A stretch of 64,000 nt of DNA from the NCBI GenBank assembly GCA_036417435.1, contig CM070903.1, forward strand, positions 55,218,001 through 55,282,000, in the 5' to 3' direction. Below, one piece after another: positions 34,060 through 45,852 of the stretch. Positions within the stretch are counted from its first letter, which is position 1, and each line of letters starts with the position of its first letter. Under the pieces are notes generated by a model, which saw nothing but the letters and a program-made list of their open reading frames with translations, did not search any database and was not told where the DNA came from. A program made the position numbers and the translations under genes. Source of the DNA: Inia geoffrensis. Its lineage: Eukaryota; Chordata; Mammalia; Artiodactyla; Iniidae.

Positions 34060-34580
34060 ATCATGTAACATTTGCTGAGTGCCTACAATACTCAAAGCAT
34101 TGCTAGAAATTTGTAGAACAAAAATGAATAAGATAATCACTGTCCTCAAAGAGCTTCTGTTTGTTAGGGGAAAGCCACTAAACCATCTAAACCTGATTAA
34201 TTGTGACACATGTTATAATAGACTAGAGGGATGGACAACTGCCATGGGAGAACAGAAAAAGATGCTGTAAATTATTCTGGGAGTGAGACAAGAAAAAATG
34301 CGTATGACATGACCTTTGACTTTGGCCTTGAAGGAAGAAAGAAAAATTCAGGTAAAAGAGAACAACATGTGTATGGTGACCTGAGGCAAAATAATTAAAT
34401 TAGTAAAAGGAATGTATCTAGGATGGATGCAACATATTGGAAAAAGAGGTAAGAAGTAGGCTGAATAGATAAGATGTGACCGTGGTATAAAAAGGCTTGC
34501 ATGCCACTGTATGGCATTCAGATGGGTCATAAAGAAAATGGAAAACCACTGAAGTTTTTAATTTAGGAATTTACAAAAGC
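34060..34580 (+). repeat. Ancient mammalian interspersed repeat (unnamed unit), first part
   Basis: 'aacatttgctgagtgcctac', 'gataatcactgtcctcaaag', 'agagcttctgtttgttaggg' and 'actttggccttgaagga' are in the order of the long eutherian repeat seen elsewhere in the window. Confidence 0.45.
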
Positions 34581-35015
34581 ATATTTGTGTTTTAGAAAAA
34601 TAATACATGTGGCAATGTGGAGGACTGATCACATTGCAGTGAATTCCATGAATATTCATCTAGTATCAGTCTAGTTTTCCTCATTCTATAATAAAGATAT
34701 TTATCGATTTATTAATTTAACAACTACCATGGGCCAAGAATCCTATACTGAGTTATCATGACCAAGTATATATTACCACCATTGATTAACTAATGTTTAA
34801 TTCCTTTCAACTTCAAGAAACCCCAATATTCTTAGATTTCCTTGGTACTAAAACTACAAGAGTGACTTTCAATAGTAGTTAAGCCTCATTACATCAAGTT
34901 TGCTTCTTGGCATTTATAATTAGGCAATATGAAGGTGTATATCATTATTCAAATTATTTTAAAAGTCTCAAAAAGAGAAAAAACACAAATTACCAATATC
35001 AAAAATGAAAGAGGA

Positions 35016-35305
35016 GGACTTCCCTGGTGGCACAGTGGTTAAGAATCTGCATACCAATGCAGGGGACATGGGTTTGGACCTTGGTCCGGGAAGATCCCAC
35101 ATGCCGCAGAGCAACTAAGCCCGTGCGCCACAACTTCTGAGCCCACGTGCCACAACTACTGATGCCTATGAGCCCATGCTCTGCAACAGGAGAAGCCGCT
35201 GCAATGAGAAGCCCACGCACCGCAATGAAGAGTAGCCCCTGCTCGCTGCAACGAAGACCCAACACGGCCAAAAATAAATAAATAAATAAATTGATTTTTT
35301 TTTTT
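35016..35305 (+). mobile_element. CHR-class SINE, long form
   Basis: Starts ggacttccctggtggcacag, tail AAATAAATAAATA. TSD aaaaatgaaagagga (35001-35015) versus aaaagtgaaagagga (35306-35320), 14/15, both L1 sequence. Confidence 0.93.
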
Positions 35306-35520
35306 AAAAGTGAAAGAGGAAATATCACTACAGATCAATTAAGATATAAGGAAAAATTATCAACAACATTATGCTAACAATTCCAATAACTTATATAAAG
35401 TGAACAAATTCCTTGAGAGGTACAAATGACCAAAACTAACAAAAGGAGAAACAGATAATCTGAATCATACTGTGTCCATACAACTATTGTAGAATTCCAT
35501 AATTTAAAAGTATCCTCACA

Positions 35521-35657
35521 GGGACTTCTCTGGTGGTTCAGTGGTTAAGTAAGACTCTATGCTTCCATTGCCGGGGGGCACGGGTTTGATCCCTGGTCGG
35601 AGAACTAAGATTCCCACATGCCATGCACAGCACAGCCAAAAAAAAAAAAAAAAAACA
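35521..35657 (+). mobile_element. CHR-class SINE, short form
   Basis: Starts gggacttctctggtggttca. TSD aaaagtatcctcaca (35506-35520) versus aaaagtattctcaca (35658-35672), 14/15, both L1 sequence. Confidence 0.93.
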
Positions 35658-36060
35658 AAAGTATTCTCACAAAGAAAACTCCAGGTCCAGATGGCTTCAC
35701 TGATGAAATCTACTGAATATTTTAAAAAAATAATGGCAAATTTACACAAACTCTTTAAGAGAATAAAGGAAGAGGAGGGGATACGTACCAACTCATTTTA
35801 CGAGAATAGCATTTACTATGATACCAAAACCAGGCAGAAGCATTACAAGAAAACTACAAATCAATTTCCCTACAGATTCAAAACTTCTCAGCAAACTATT
35901 AGCAAGTTGAATCCAGCCATGAACAAAAAGGATATTATTACATCATGACAAAGTGGGACTTACCCAGAAACGTGAGTCTGGTTTAATATTAAAATTATAT
36001 TAAAAGTTTAAAACCTGAGACTTAGAACTAACATAAAGCTTCAATAAGCATACATGGGAT

Positions 36061-36735
36061 AAATAATTGATAGAGGAATGCTAATCCTCAAAACTGTTGT
36101 CTTATTTTTTTAGCTCAATGGACTGGGACACGGTCAGATGCATAGAGAGCACTGTGCAACTCAAGCCTAAGAGAGTCTGTGCATGACATCTCCCCGACAC
36201 TGCCCCCCACCCCCATCACAATGATTGCTTTATGTGTGGGTCCTGTCACAGTAAAGTTGAGCAAAGAGAAATTTTCTCTTAATCTGCAGTCTGACTCATA
36301 CATACGTTATCTCTGGAACTGTTGCAACTGTTTTGTTATGAGTGAAGCTGACATACTAAAAAGGCCAGTGAGAGAATCATAAAAAGAAAATATAGAGATG
36401 AAGCCCATATCAAACCTTCACAAAGCCCTTTATACATCTGAACTTTTTCATAGAAGTCAATTAATTCTGATCTTGGATAGATTACATTTTATTAACTAAG
36501 TAATAAATAACCATGGAAGAAAAATCTGAAAATACAGATAAGCCCACTCTATTTCCATTGCTTTTGCATTTACCATAGAAATTTGTCCATAATATTTAAC
36601 TTAACATAAAATTAATCAATATTTGTATCATCCTCCTGAACAACATAAGGTCTCTAGGACACTTTAACTCTGATTATCCCTTATAATTTATAGCTGTATG
36701 TTTTAGGTATATCGTTTTTTAAGCTCCTCAAAATT
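36061..36735. other. AT-rich intergenic DNA
   Basis: Nothing recognised. Confidence 0.4.
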
Positions 36736-36739
36736 ATTT

Positions 36740-38060
36740 TTTTACAATGTTTACTTAGATTTACCTATATTTTATGTTTTGTTTTATCACCTATTCTTGA
36801 ATCACAGACCACTGATTTGGGGTCACTTTCTTCCATATGAAGCACATATTTTAGAGTTTCCTTAGGTTAGGGATTGTTAATTGCAAACTCTCAGTTTTTG
36901 TTTGTCTGAAATGTCTTCATTTTGCCCTGGTTTTGAAATATGTTTTTGACAGTCATACAATTCCAGGGTGAGAGTTATGTTCTTTTAGCACATTAAGATT
37001 ATGCTACTTTCTTGTGCTTTCCATGGTAGTTCCCAGTCTAATTACCTTTTCCTGGTAATCTACATTTTTCTCTTAAGTTTCCTTGTCACTGGTGTTCTAC
37101 ATTTATCTACAACGTGGCTGGGGGTATTTTTTTCTCTTACTTTATGCTGTTTGAGGATTGATATGCATTTTGAATATTTGGATATAGGTTTTTCATTTGT
37201 TCTGGAAAGTTCTCTATCACTAACTCTTCTAATGTTCTGCCTGCACCATTCTGTCTCTCATCTCTTTCTAGAATTCCAATTTGATGTATGTGAAATCTTC
37301 TCACTCTATCATTTGTGTCTCAATGTCTCTTCATACTTTCTGCCTCTTTATATCTCTGTACTACATTCTAATTTTCAGTACTATCTTCCGGTTCACTAAT
37401 TCTGACTTCAGCAGTGTCTAATCTGCTTCTAAAGCAACCTATTGAATTTTTTCAAGTACTACATTTTTCATCTCCAGAGGTTATATGTGATTTGTTTCCA
37501 AATTAGCTCGATCATCTTTTAGTCTACTATTTCTTTAAACATATTAAACATACCAATTGTGGGGCTTCCCTGGTGGCGCAGTGGTTGAGAGTCCGCCTGC
37601 CGATGCAGGGGACACGGGTTTGTGCCCTGGTCCGGGAGGTTCCCACATGCCGCGGAGCGGCTGGGCCCGGGAGCCACGGCCGCTGAGCCTGCGCGTCCGG
37701 AGCCTGTGCTCCGCAAACGGGAGCGGCCACAACAGTGAGAGGCCTGCGTACCACAAAAACAAAGCAAAAAAACCCCTAAACATACCAATTGTGTTAATAA
37801 TTCAAATAGTTAAGCTTTTGTAGGTTATTGATTCTGCTGGTTCTTTCTCATTGTGGCTATTCTTCCTTGGCTATTTTGTGATTTTTGATGGTGACCTAGT
37901 CATTCTTGCAATTTATCTGTAGGATTTTTTGATGCCTGGATTGAAGGCACTATCCTTCTGAGAGGATTTGTGTTTACTTTTTCCAAACCCTAGGACACTA
38001 CTAATTTGGCATCACTTTAAACTTAATATTTACCTTGAAGTTTTTCAGACCATGTGGGTA
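36740..38060 (-). mobile_element. Probable old L1-related sequence, reversed
   Basis: T-rich sequence with 'atttggatataggtttttca', 'tctctcatctctttctagaa' and 'ttggctattttgtgattttt', in the style of a common T-rich mammalian repeat that is L1-derived as far as I recall. A 132-codon frame (37001-37399) rich in Leu, Phe and Ser reflects base composition. A young SINE splits it. Confidence 0.4.
37562..37776 (+). mobile_element. CHR-class SINE, full-length, young
   Basis: Starts gggcttccctggtggcgca. Perfect 17-bp TSD taaacataccaattgtg (37545-37561 and 37777-37793). Intact A box. The exact long TSD suggests a recent insertion. Confidence 0.95.
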
Positions 38061-39320
38061 GTGTAAATCCAGGCTGTAATCCCTAGGGGTTGACTTGTGT
38101 TTATGAATCATGAGGAAAGAATTGTCCTCCTTCAACCACTGCCAAAGTTTAAATACTACAATTTTCCTTGAAGTTCCCTTACAAAATGGGGAGTAGCGTG
38201 GGTTTATTTCACCATCACACTGATTAAGTGTACAGATTCACCATCAGTTTTTTGTTTACTTTCACATTGAGTATTCTGCATCCTAGTGAAATGTAAGAGT
38301 CTCAAAATTAGACTCCCCAATTTGAGAGGAACTTGGAAATAATCTTTATCCCTTGTACTCCTCAAGACCTGAAAAGTAAAGTTCAAATTCAAAAGACTTG
38401 GCAATTGCCCCCAAAGTGAAAGACATTTTCAGTGTGTTCAAGTTCATGTCTTCTCTTAGTTTTGACATCTATGTATTCCATACTTTCTTGCCATCTCACC
38501 GATGTATTTAAACACAAATATCTTATTTTTAAAATCCAGGATATTAGGGGATTTCTTAGTTTGTTTTGTAGTGAGAGCATCAGTCTGGGTATCTAGTCTA
38601 TCATGCTGCCAGATACGGAAGTCCTCTTTACATGTCTTCTCTCATGTTATTCCATTAGCTGGAAAACTCTCCACACCATGCCAGTTACAAATTTATCACC
38701 TCAGTTCCAAACTCACTCTTCATTGCCTGCTGTGCAAAAATGCAACTGTGCCTTTAAAATAGTTTTTATTTGCCAGCTGACATAATGTTAAACTTTGTCA
38801 ATAGAGGGTGGTGGAGAGGCGTTGCAGGATGAAGGGATTTTCCTTCCAGTTCCCAGTCTGCTCCTTTGGCAGGCATGTGAAGCTTCTCCAGTACCAGGTT
38901 CCAGCAGCACTCACAATTTCCCAAGTGTCTGGCTCCTATAGTGCCCATGGCTTCCCAGGCACCCACCTCCTGCAGCATTGGTGACTTCAGCTTTGCCAAT
39001 ACCAGGGTCCTGCAGCTCAGGTGTCCTCTTCAGTGCAGGGCAGTCAGCAGCAGCGAGCAGCCAGCTGCTTTCCCCAGCACCCTCTTGGGCTGTTTCCTAG
39101 CAGAGTGCCTTCAGTGAAATACCTCCTTGGGAACAACTTCCCCTACACCCCAGAGACTTCTGTCACAGCAACTTCTCTGCCGTTTCTGGCTCTCAGACCT
39201 GGAGTAGAAAGGAGGAGCTCTTCCTTGGGTATATTGCTAAGGTTGAGTAGTGGCTGGTCCTTTAGAGTTCTCTTTACTTCTATCTAGCCAACCCCGACTT
39301 AATCATATCCCCTGCTTCTT
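38061..39320. other. Intergenic DNA
   Basis: No supported gene. 38850-39290 is GC-richer with overlapping open frames on both strands ('gcagcagcgagcagccag'), and resembles an old LTR, but I cannot name it. Confidence 0.35.
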
Positions 39321-39325
39321 TTAAT

Positions 39326-39465
39326 TAATCAATTAATTAAGTAAGTAAATTTGGGTGTACTGGTTCTCTGTTGCGGCAGGCTTCTCTAGTTGCAGCGTGC
39401 AGGCCTAGAGCATGTGGGCTCAGTAGTTGCAGCACAAGGGCTTAGTTGCGGTATGTGGGATCTCT
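39326..39465 (-). mobile_element. CHR-class SINE, long form, 5'-truncated
   Basis: Reversed copy with 'tctctgttgcggcaggcttc' and 'gcggtatgtgggatctctg', but lacking the ccaccagggaag end that marks the SINE 5' end. TSD not seen. TTAATTAA-rich tail at left. Confidence 0.75.
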
Positions 39466-39839
39466 GCCAGCATTTATCCCACTAATTGAAAATATCATTT
39501 TTTTAATATAATGTCACCTACTATGAGAACACACACTCTTGGGAACAATTTTTAATCTTTTATTCTTAATGCCTAATCCAATTCACAGTAATTACTATAT
39601 GCTCAAAAAAAAAAAAAACTGCTATTGAATTAACTGAATACTTGCAAATCATTTAGTCTCTCTAATCTTCAATTTCTTCCTCTCTTAACTGGTATCATTA
39701 ACAACTGTTCTTAAGATGGACTAAATGAATATTTGTTCCTAGTTCTTTAACACAACTAAAGGCAGATCATGCTACTAAATGTGTAATTTCATGTGGGAAA
39801 ATAATGAAGAATTACTCTTTCAGTAGGATTTTATTTTTC

Positions 39840-40930
39840 AAATAGTATGATTAATTATAGAAAGAATACAAAAATTACAAAGAAAATAAAAATTACTCAA
39901 AATGTTACTAACCAGAGATAAAACTGTTAACATTTTCATGCAGTCATTTCTAATACTTTTTCCATGAATATTTTAAAAACCAAAATTAAGAAAAAACTAT
40001 ATGTATAGCTTTTTTACCCTGCTTTTTTCCATTCAGTGTGAGAATATTGCTATGTCATTAAACACTCTTTTAAAAGCATGTGTTTTTTTTTGGCTATTAT
40101 TCCATCATATGAATAAACCATCAAACATTTATCAAGTTATTTCGACATGATGTTTTAATTTTTTTGCAATTAAAATAGTATTAAGATAAACATTCTTAAA
40201 ATACTTACACACATCTCTCATTGTTTCCTTAAAAGAAATTAGTGGTTGGATATACTGGATCAAAGCATACAAATATTTCTATGGTTTTTGGAAACTATTG
40301 CCAAATTTCCTTCTAAAAACTATGCATTAATTTGCACTCCAGCATAAGAATAGCATTTCAGTGCATATTCAGCAAACAAAATGGTTTTAAAAAAATTGCC
40401 AATTTAGTTGTCGAAAATACTATTTACTTTCACTTGTATTTCTTTTATTTTTAGTAATGTGCATGTTTTCAAGTTTATTCCTTTTGATGTTAAGTATCTA
40501 TTTATATGCACCCTGTTTTTAAAAATTGTGATCAGCATATTTTTACTTTTAATTTTTAAAAGTTCTTTATATATTATGGCTATTAACCAATTTTTCATAT
40601 ATTTTGAAATTTTTTTTTCTTTTTTTTTTTTTTTTTTGTGGTACGCGGGCCTCTCACTGTTGTGGCCTCTCCTGCTGTGGAGCACAGGCTCCAGATATGC
40701 AGGCTCAGTGGCCATGGCTCACGGGCCTAGCCGCTCCATGGCATGTGGGATCATCCCGGACCGGGGCATGAACCCGTGTACCCTGCCTCGGCAGGCGGAC
40801 TCCCAACCACTGCGCCACCAGGGAAGCCCTATATTTTGAAAATTTTTTCATATCATTTTCATTTTAGTTATGATAGGTCTGTGAAATTAAAAATTTTTAT
40901 AGTCAGTATCTTGATTATGTATTGAATATG
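39840..40930 (-). mobile_element. L1 (old) 3' region, reversed, interrupted by a SINE
   Basis: Reverse of L1 3' sequence: 'tatgaataaaccatcaaaca', 'ggatatactggatcaaagca', 'ttgcactccagcataagaat' and 'agttctttatatattatggc' in the expected order. The SINE at 40610-40829 splits it. Confidence 0.7.
40610..40829 (-). mobile_element. CHR-class SINE, full-length
   Basis: Reversed copy, T tail then gtggtacgcgggcctc, ending ccaccagggaagccc. TSD tatattttgaaattttt (from 40598) versus tatattttgaaaattttt (40830-40847). Confidence 0.94.
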
Positions 40931-41355
40931 TACTCAATCTCTTTCCTAGTGTTTCCTGCACTGATTTATGCTAAAAGCATTCTTCCCCATCCTGACATCA
41001 GAGAGTCACCTCTATTCTACCCTTTCCTATCCAGTACTAGCTATTTTATTATTTCAGTTTTTAGTATCACATGAGGTAGAGTATGACACTTTTTTCTAAA
41101 TATACTCATTACTTGATAATCTGAAAGTTAACCCTAATGTATTTGCACAATCTGTAGACAATACCAGGCATTTGGGGTGGGAGTGGCTGGGATTTGGAGA
41201 ACTTGAGCTGCTATGTGCTTTAAAAAAACCTAATAATAAATATGGATTTGCTTTATTTGTTTTAGGATTGCCTGATAAAGTGTACAGTGTCCATAATGGC
41301 CTAGCCTTTTATCATTTACAGGTCTTTTATTACTTACTATTTTCATTAAAGAGAT
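40931..41355. other. Intergenic DNA
   Basis: Nothing recognised. Confidence 0.4.
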
Positions 41356-41363
41356 CATGTTCT

Positions 41364-41577
41364 TGGGCTTCCCTGGTGGCGCAGTGGTTGAGAGTCTGCC
41401 TGCCGATGCGGGGGACACGGGTTCATGCCCTGTGGGTCCGGGAGGATCCCACATGCTGCGGAGTGGCTGGGACCATGAGCCATGGCCACTGGGCCTGCGC
41501 GTCCGGAGCATGTGCTCCGCAGAGGGAGAGGCCACAACAGTGAGAGGCCCGTGTACCACAAAAAAAAAAAAAAAAAA
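41364..41577 (+). mobile_element. CHR-class SINE, full-length
   Basis: Starts gggcttccctggtggcgca. TSD gagatcatgttct (41351-41363 and 41584-41596), exact. A tail extended by GAGAGA. A 4-bp insertion changes the region after the B box (gccctgtgggtccggg). Confidence 0.94.
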
Positions 41578-41678
41578 GAGAGAGAGATCATGTTCTCAAC
41601 ATGGGAGTGAATCCTACCTGCTAACATGAATATCGCTAGCTTATAGATGGCAGGCATGTTAATAGTCAGTTGTCTTTT

Positions 41679-41885
41679 TTTTTTTTTTTTTTTGCAGTAT
41701 GCGGGCCTCTCACTGTTGTGGCCTCTCCCGTTGCGGAGGACAGGCTCCGGACGCGCAGGCCCAGCGGCCACGGCTCACGGGCCCAGCCGCTCCGCGGCAC
41801 GCGGGATCTTCCCAGACCGGGGCACGAACCCGTATCCCCTGCATCGGCAGGCGGACTCTCAACCACTGCGCCACCAGGGAAGCCC
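41679..41885 (-). mobile_element. CHR-class SINE, full-length, young
   Basis: Reversed copy. Perfect 14-bp TSD gtcagttgtctttt (41665-41678 and 41886-41899). Close to consensus. It faces the SINE at 41364 tail to tail, about 100 bp apart. Confidence 0.95.
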
Positions 41886-41911
41886 GTCAGTTGTCTTTTG
41901 AATTTGAAATA

Positions 41912-42161
41912 CATTTGACCCTTGAACAAAGCAAGGTTTAGGGGCACAGACCAGCCTCACAGTCAAAAATCTGCATATAACTTATAGCTGACCCTCTATA
42001 TCTGCAGTTCCTCTGTATCTGTGGTTCCTCTGTATCTGTGGTTCTGCATCTGCAGATTAAACCAACAGGGGATTATGCAGTACTGTAGTATTTACTATTG
42101 AAAACAACGGCATATAAGTGGACTCATGCAGTTCAAACCCATATTGTTCAAGGGTCAGCTG
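41912..42161. mobile_element. Pogo/Tigger-like MITE
   Basis: A 250-bp element with 18-bp inverted ends: CATTTGACCCTTGAACAA on the left; the right end, read inward, gives CAGCTGACCCTTGAACAA. It sits between TA dinucleotides (41910-41911, 42162-42163), the target of Tc1/mariner/pogo elements. No transposase. An internal 17-bp phrase, ttcctctgtatctgtgg, occurs twice in tandem. Confidence 0.85.
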
Positions 42162-42178
42162 TACTGTCTTTGCTCAAG

Positions 42179-42180
<2 letters not shown>

Positions 42181-42209
<29 letters not shown>
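42181..42209. repeat. (GT)n microsatellite
   Basis: About 14 uninterrupted GT units just after the Tigger-like element. Confidence 0.95.
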
Positions 42210-42665
42210 GTGTTTTATGTTTGTGAAATATCTGGCAGCAATTCCAGTGGAGCTGACAGAAATAAAGGATGGCTTTACGGGGTGTCCTCCCTACCCCATT
42301 CTTCTGGCTTCCAATACATTCTACTTTTCTTGCTTGCCACAAGTTGCCACTACTCTGGATTCTGAGTAGTCCCTTCTTCTTCACATCCTGACTTTGACTC
42401 AGAGTCCAGACTGCGTGAATCTGATTGGTGGAATTTATGACGTAGCTGCAAGGGAGGCTTGGAAAGTGATTTGCTAGTATTTTCGGTGCCTAAGATCAGA
42501 GTGGCCCATCTTCTGAGGAAGCAGTACAGAGGCTTGGTAGACATGAAGAATGTCAAATGTCCATTCCCTAGACTGATGCAGGTGAACACCCAGTGTTTTT
42601 ACAAGAACTGACACTGGATGACCAGAAGTTCTCAGAGGGCTTGATAATATCTCCATATACCATCT
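42210..42665. other. Intergenic DNA
   Basis: No recognised repeat. Several short frames on both strands overlap; none has a family motif. Confidence 0.35.
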
Positions 42666-42669
42666 TGAA

Positions 42670-43075
42670 CTTCTTATTTAACAAATATTTACTAATAGAA
42701 ACCTACCATGTACAAGGCATGATACAATGTGTAAGAAATTCTTGCTGTCCTCAGGAGACCACAATCTAGTTGTGGAAGCAAGACTTATATCAATAAGATC
42801 TTTAAAGGTTGATGTAATTAAAACACAAGAGCAATGCCAGGTAGTGCATAACTGTTGTTCAAAGCAGAACCTGAAGGGAGGACTTGGGTCAGGCAGTCTA
42901 TTTTGAAGGTGATCCCAGAAAGCAGAAGTGAGGGGGCAGAAAAAGAGGAAAAGTCAATATAATAGTACAATTTAGAGGTCATTGTTGTAGACAATGGGGG
43001 CTCATTTCTGCCAGGATCTCTAAGAAGCATACAGAATAGAAATTTCCACAGCAGGTGAAAGTATTTATCTACTGG
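42670..43075 (+). repeat. Ancient mammalian interspersed repeat (unnamed unit), first part
   Basis: 'aacaaatatttactaataga', 'taccatgtacaaggcatgat', 'tgctgtcctcaggagacca' match the start of the repeat seen at 34060. Confidence 0.5.
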
Positions 43076-43090
43076 TTCCCACATCCTATT

Positions 43091-43310
43091 TTTAAAAATT
43101 AGTTAATTAATTAATTAATTTGGTTGCACTGGGTCTTAGTTGTGGCTCACCAGCTCCTTAGTTGTGGCACGTAGGCTCCCCAGTTGTGGCATTCGAACTC
43201 TTAGTTGCAGCCTGCATGTGGGATCTAATTCCCTGACCAGGGATCGAAGCTCCGAGCTCCCTGCATTGGGAGCACGGAGTCTTAAGCCACTGTGCCACCA
43301 GGGAAGTCTC
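43091..43310 (-). mobile_element. CHR-class SINE, older copy
   Basis: Reversed copy with TTAATTAATTAA tail and 'ctgtgccaccagggaagtct' end. Diverged TSD cccacatcctatt (43078-43090) versus cccacgtgttatt (43311-43323), 10/13. Confidence 0.85.
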
Positions 43311-43323
43311 CCCACGTGTTATT

Positions 43324-44176
43324 GATGGAAGCTTTTTCCCAAGAACGATAACCCTCCCACACTTCCAGGATGGGCTTGTCCACAGCACCAGGTCCCTTGT
43401 ATTGGAGAAAGCTTCGTGAGCAAGGGAACTTAAAGCGGATGAGTTGGGATGAGGTGAGTCTGAGCTTGCAAGGGCCCTTCTACCACAGCTGTAGCTGAAG
43501 TCAGAGGTGGGTCAGAGGGAGGTGATAGGGGCACTAGAGATGCCTGTCAACCTACAGAAATACTTGATAGAGGTGAGGCATTCAAGTGAGCACAAGGTCA
43601 CTGCAGGCCTGAGTGTTTAGGGAGGCTTCCTTAAGGAGGTTGGACTCCAGCTGAGCCTGGAGAGAACTGATGGAATTTCTCATGCCAGAAATTTTGCAAC
43701 ACATCAAGATTGGAGTTTTCCAAAATCTGGCTGTGCTAAAGGCAGCAGTTATATATTCCAGTGCATTGCGCCTCCATGATTCAGCCTATGTACTATTCCG
43801 TGCAATAACATTACACTGAGGTGATGGCATTTAGGTGTCTTTCAAATACCTGCCTGGGCTTTGACACCAAAAAATATTCTCTCAATTCCCTCACTTGTAC
43901 TCTAAAGTACAATTCCCTCACTTGCACTCTAAAGTGATTTTAGAGTACAAGAACTTCCAATAAGGTTAATAGTGGTTATTTAAAAAGTCCTCGTGAACAA
44001 AAAACACAACCCATGATAATTTAACTTAATGATAATGCTGATAAAATAAGCTATTGCCACTGAGTAAAATAGGTGACACATATTTCCCTCTGAATTTTCA
44101 TAACCTTGCTTATGAATCCGTAAAATAAAAACAAAGAAATTTCTTATACTTAGCCGTTATGTCAAAGTATGTATAT
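43324..44176. other. Intergenic DNA with possible old repeat
   Basis: 43400-43720 contains phrases of the unnamed eutherian repeat ('gcttccttaaggaggttgga'). A tandem-like 'caattccctcacttg' pair with 'actctaaagt' lies at 43888-43940. No gene. Confidence 0.35.
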
Positions 44177-44190
44177 AAAAATCAGTGTTT

Positions 44191-44337
44191 CGTGCCCCGG
44201 TCCAGGAGGATCCCACATGCTGCAGAGAGGCTGGGCCCATGGGCCATGGCCGCTGGGCCTGTGCGTCTGGAGCCTGTGCTCTCTGGAGGGCGAGGCCACA
44301 GCAGTGAGAGGCCCGCATACCGCAAAAAAAAACCCCC
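44191..44337 (+). mobile_element. CHR-class SINE, 5'-truncated at insertion
   Basis: Begins inside the element at cgtgccccggtccaggagg, directly after TSD aaaaatcagtgttt (44177-44190); the other TSD copy aaaaacagtgttt is at 44338-44350. Because the TSD abuts the truncated end, the copy was short when it inserted. It lacks the A box and so cannot be transcribed from its own promoter. Confidence 0.92.
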
Positions 44338-44350
44338 AAAAACAGTGTTT

Positions 44351-45340
44351 ATAGTCTTAATGTAAAATAATGTAATGTAAGTCTTTTGAGAAATATTTTT
44401 TCATTCACCTAATCTTCGTTATTGCTGTCAATACAGTCTACTCATATTAGAATAAATAAACTCCATTTCTCTTAAAATGTATATGATATAGACTTTATCT
44501 AAACCCATCTTGCATACTCCCTAATGTGTTTTCAGACTTAACAAATAATGGATTTACAAATGCCACTGGCGTATTTGGTTATCTCCTTCCTTCTCTTACA
44601 CTTACTCACTGGCACTGAAGTGGGATTCCTTACTCGTCACTCCTCTTTTGCCTTCTGTGAACAACCTCTTTATGAACAACTGCTAACCTGATCTAAGTTG
44701 ATGATACTATAGAAAGGCATAGAAATATGTATAAGAATCTCATGCCCTCAAATCCCATTTCTTCCCCTTTTCCCTCAGGTCAGTGATAGCCCCGTGTAAT
44801 TGCTCTGTGTTCTTCCTACCTCTACCCCACCCCCCTCCCTCTTCCATCATCTTAGATGATGGTAATTCACCACCAGAGACATCTGCTTACACTTAGAAGT
44901 CCTTTAAAAATGTTCTTCTTTCCTTGGCTTCCCCAACTTTTGACAGTTTCCTCAGGAAAATGCCTGTCTCTTTGCTCAATGAAATAATATTCTTGAATGC
45001 AATTTGTAAATTATAAAGCAATAAACAAAGGCAGTTTATTGTTATCATTTATAATCTCCCCAAATAACCCAAGTCAGGCCTGATGAGTAGTGCCCATGAT
45101 ATGTGTTTCAGAAAAAAAATAGATAATTCCAAAGATTCATAAATAAAGTTTCCTTTCTCATTCCAAAAGTATACATACTAACTGAGGAATATAATAATCT
45201 ATAAAAATGGAAAATAAAATATGTGCCCTAAATTTGACCACCCAAAATTAGCCCATTTTTTTGCTCCTGTCTTTTTATCTATGCATGTTTTCCTATAGGT
45301 ATGGTCATATCTATAATTTTGTAGCCTGCCCTTTCAGTTA
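44351..45340. other. Intergenic DNA
   Basis: AT-rich, no recognised element. 45220-45340 may be old L1 in reverse. Confidence 0.4.
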
Positions 45341-45362
45341 ACATCATAGTATAAAAACTTTT

Positions 45363-45573
45363 TTTTTTTTTTTTTTTTTTTTGCGGTACATGGGCCTCTC
45401 ACTGCTGTGGCCTCTCCCGTTGCGGAGCACAGGCTACGGACACGCAGGCTCAGCGGCCATGGCTCACGGGCCTAGCCGCTCCGCAGCATGTGGGATCTTC
45501 CCAGACCAGGGCACAAACCCGTGTCCCCTGCATCGGCAGGCGGACTCTCAACCACTGCACCACCAGGGAAGCC
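45363..45573 (-). mobile_element. CHR-class SINE, full-length, young
   Basis: Reversed copy with 24-nt T tract. Perfect 18-bp TSD catagtataaaaactttt (45345-45362 and 45574-45591). Confidence 0.95.
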
Positions 45574-45769
45574 CATAGTATAAAAACTTTTAATGTTATT
45601 ATATACCCCATTACATCCTATAGAAGTAATATTTTATTGAAATTTTATACAATAAAAATGCCAGCACAATTAACCTCTTAAATATTTTAAGGTATTCAGA
45701 AGTTCCCTTTAAAATTTTTCTAGCTATCCCTCTAATTAAATATGCCTTCATTCAAACTCACTATTAAAA

Positions 45770-45852
45770 ATAAAGACATGCACATTAAATAGGTTAACTG
45801 TATGGTATATAATTATATCTCAATAAAGCAGTTACTAAAAAAATTACAATAA
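45770..45852 (+). mobile_element. L1 3' terminal fragment, probable
   Basis: 'aactgtatggtatataatta' then 'tatctcaataaagcagttac' and A's are typical of an old L1 3' end. Confidence 0.5.

Larger units (their letters stand above)
34975..36060 (+). mobile_element. L1 LINE ORF2 fragment (reverse-transcriptase region), interrupted by two SINEs
   Basis: Translation recovers the L1 ORF2 order: after the second SINE, a decayed TPGPDGFTDE-type motif (plus-strand 'ctccaggtccagatggct' at 35681), then 'IMANLHKLFKRIKEEEGIRTN' shortened with NSFYE, and a region equivalent to the PISL-to-QVGF stretch of the RT fingers and palm. The 129-codon frame at 35559-35948 is a chimera that starts in the SINE. Both ends are truncated. 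Two SINEs (35016-35305, 35521-35657) interrupt it. Confidence 0.8.

Noticed and set aside
35559..35948. 129-codon open frame
   Set aside because: Starts inside a SINE, runs through its A tail and into an L1 ORF2 fossil. Chance chimera.
37001..37399. 132-codon hydrophobic frame that looks like membrane segments
   Set aside because: T-rich L1-like DNA gives Phe/Leu/Ser on one strand. No family motif and no supporting context.
42118..42384. Open frames over the GT microsatellite encoding Cys-Val runs
   Set aside because: GT repeats are open in all frames; no gene evidence.
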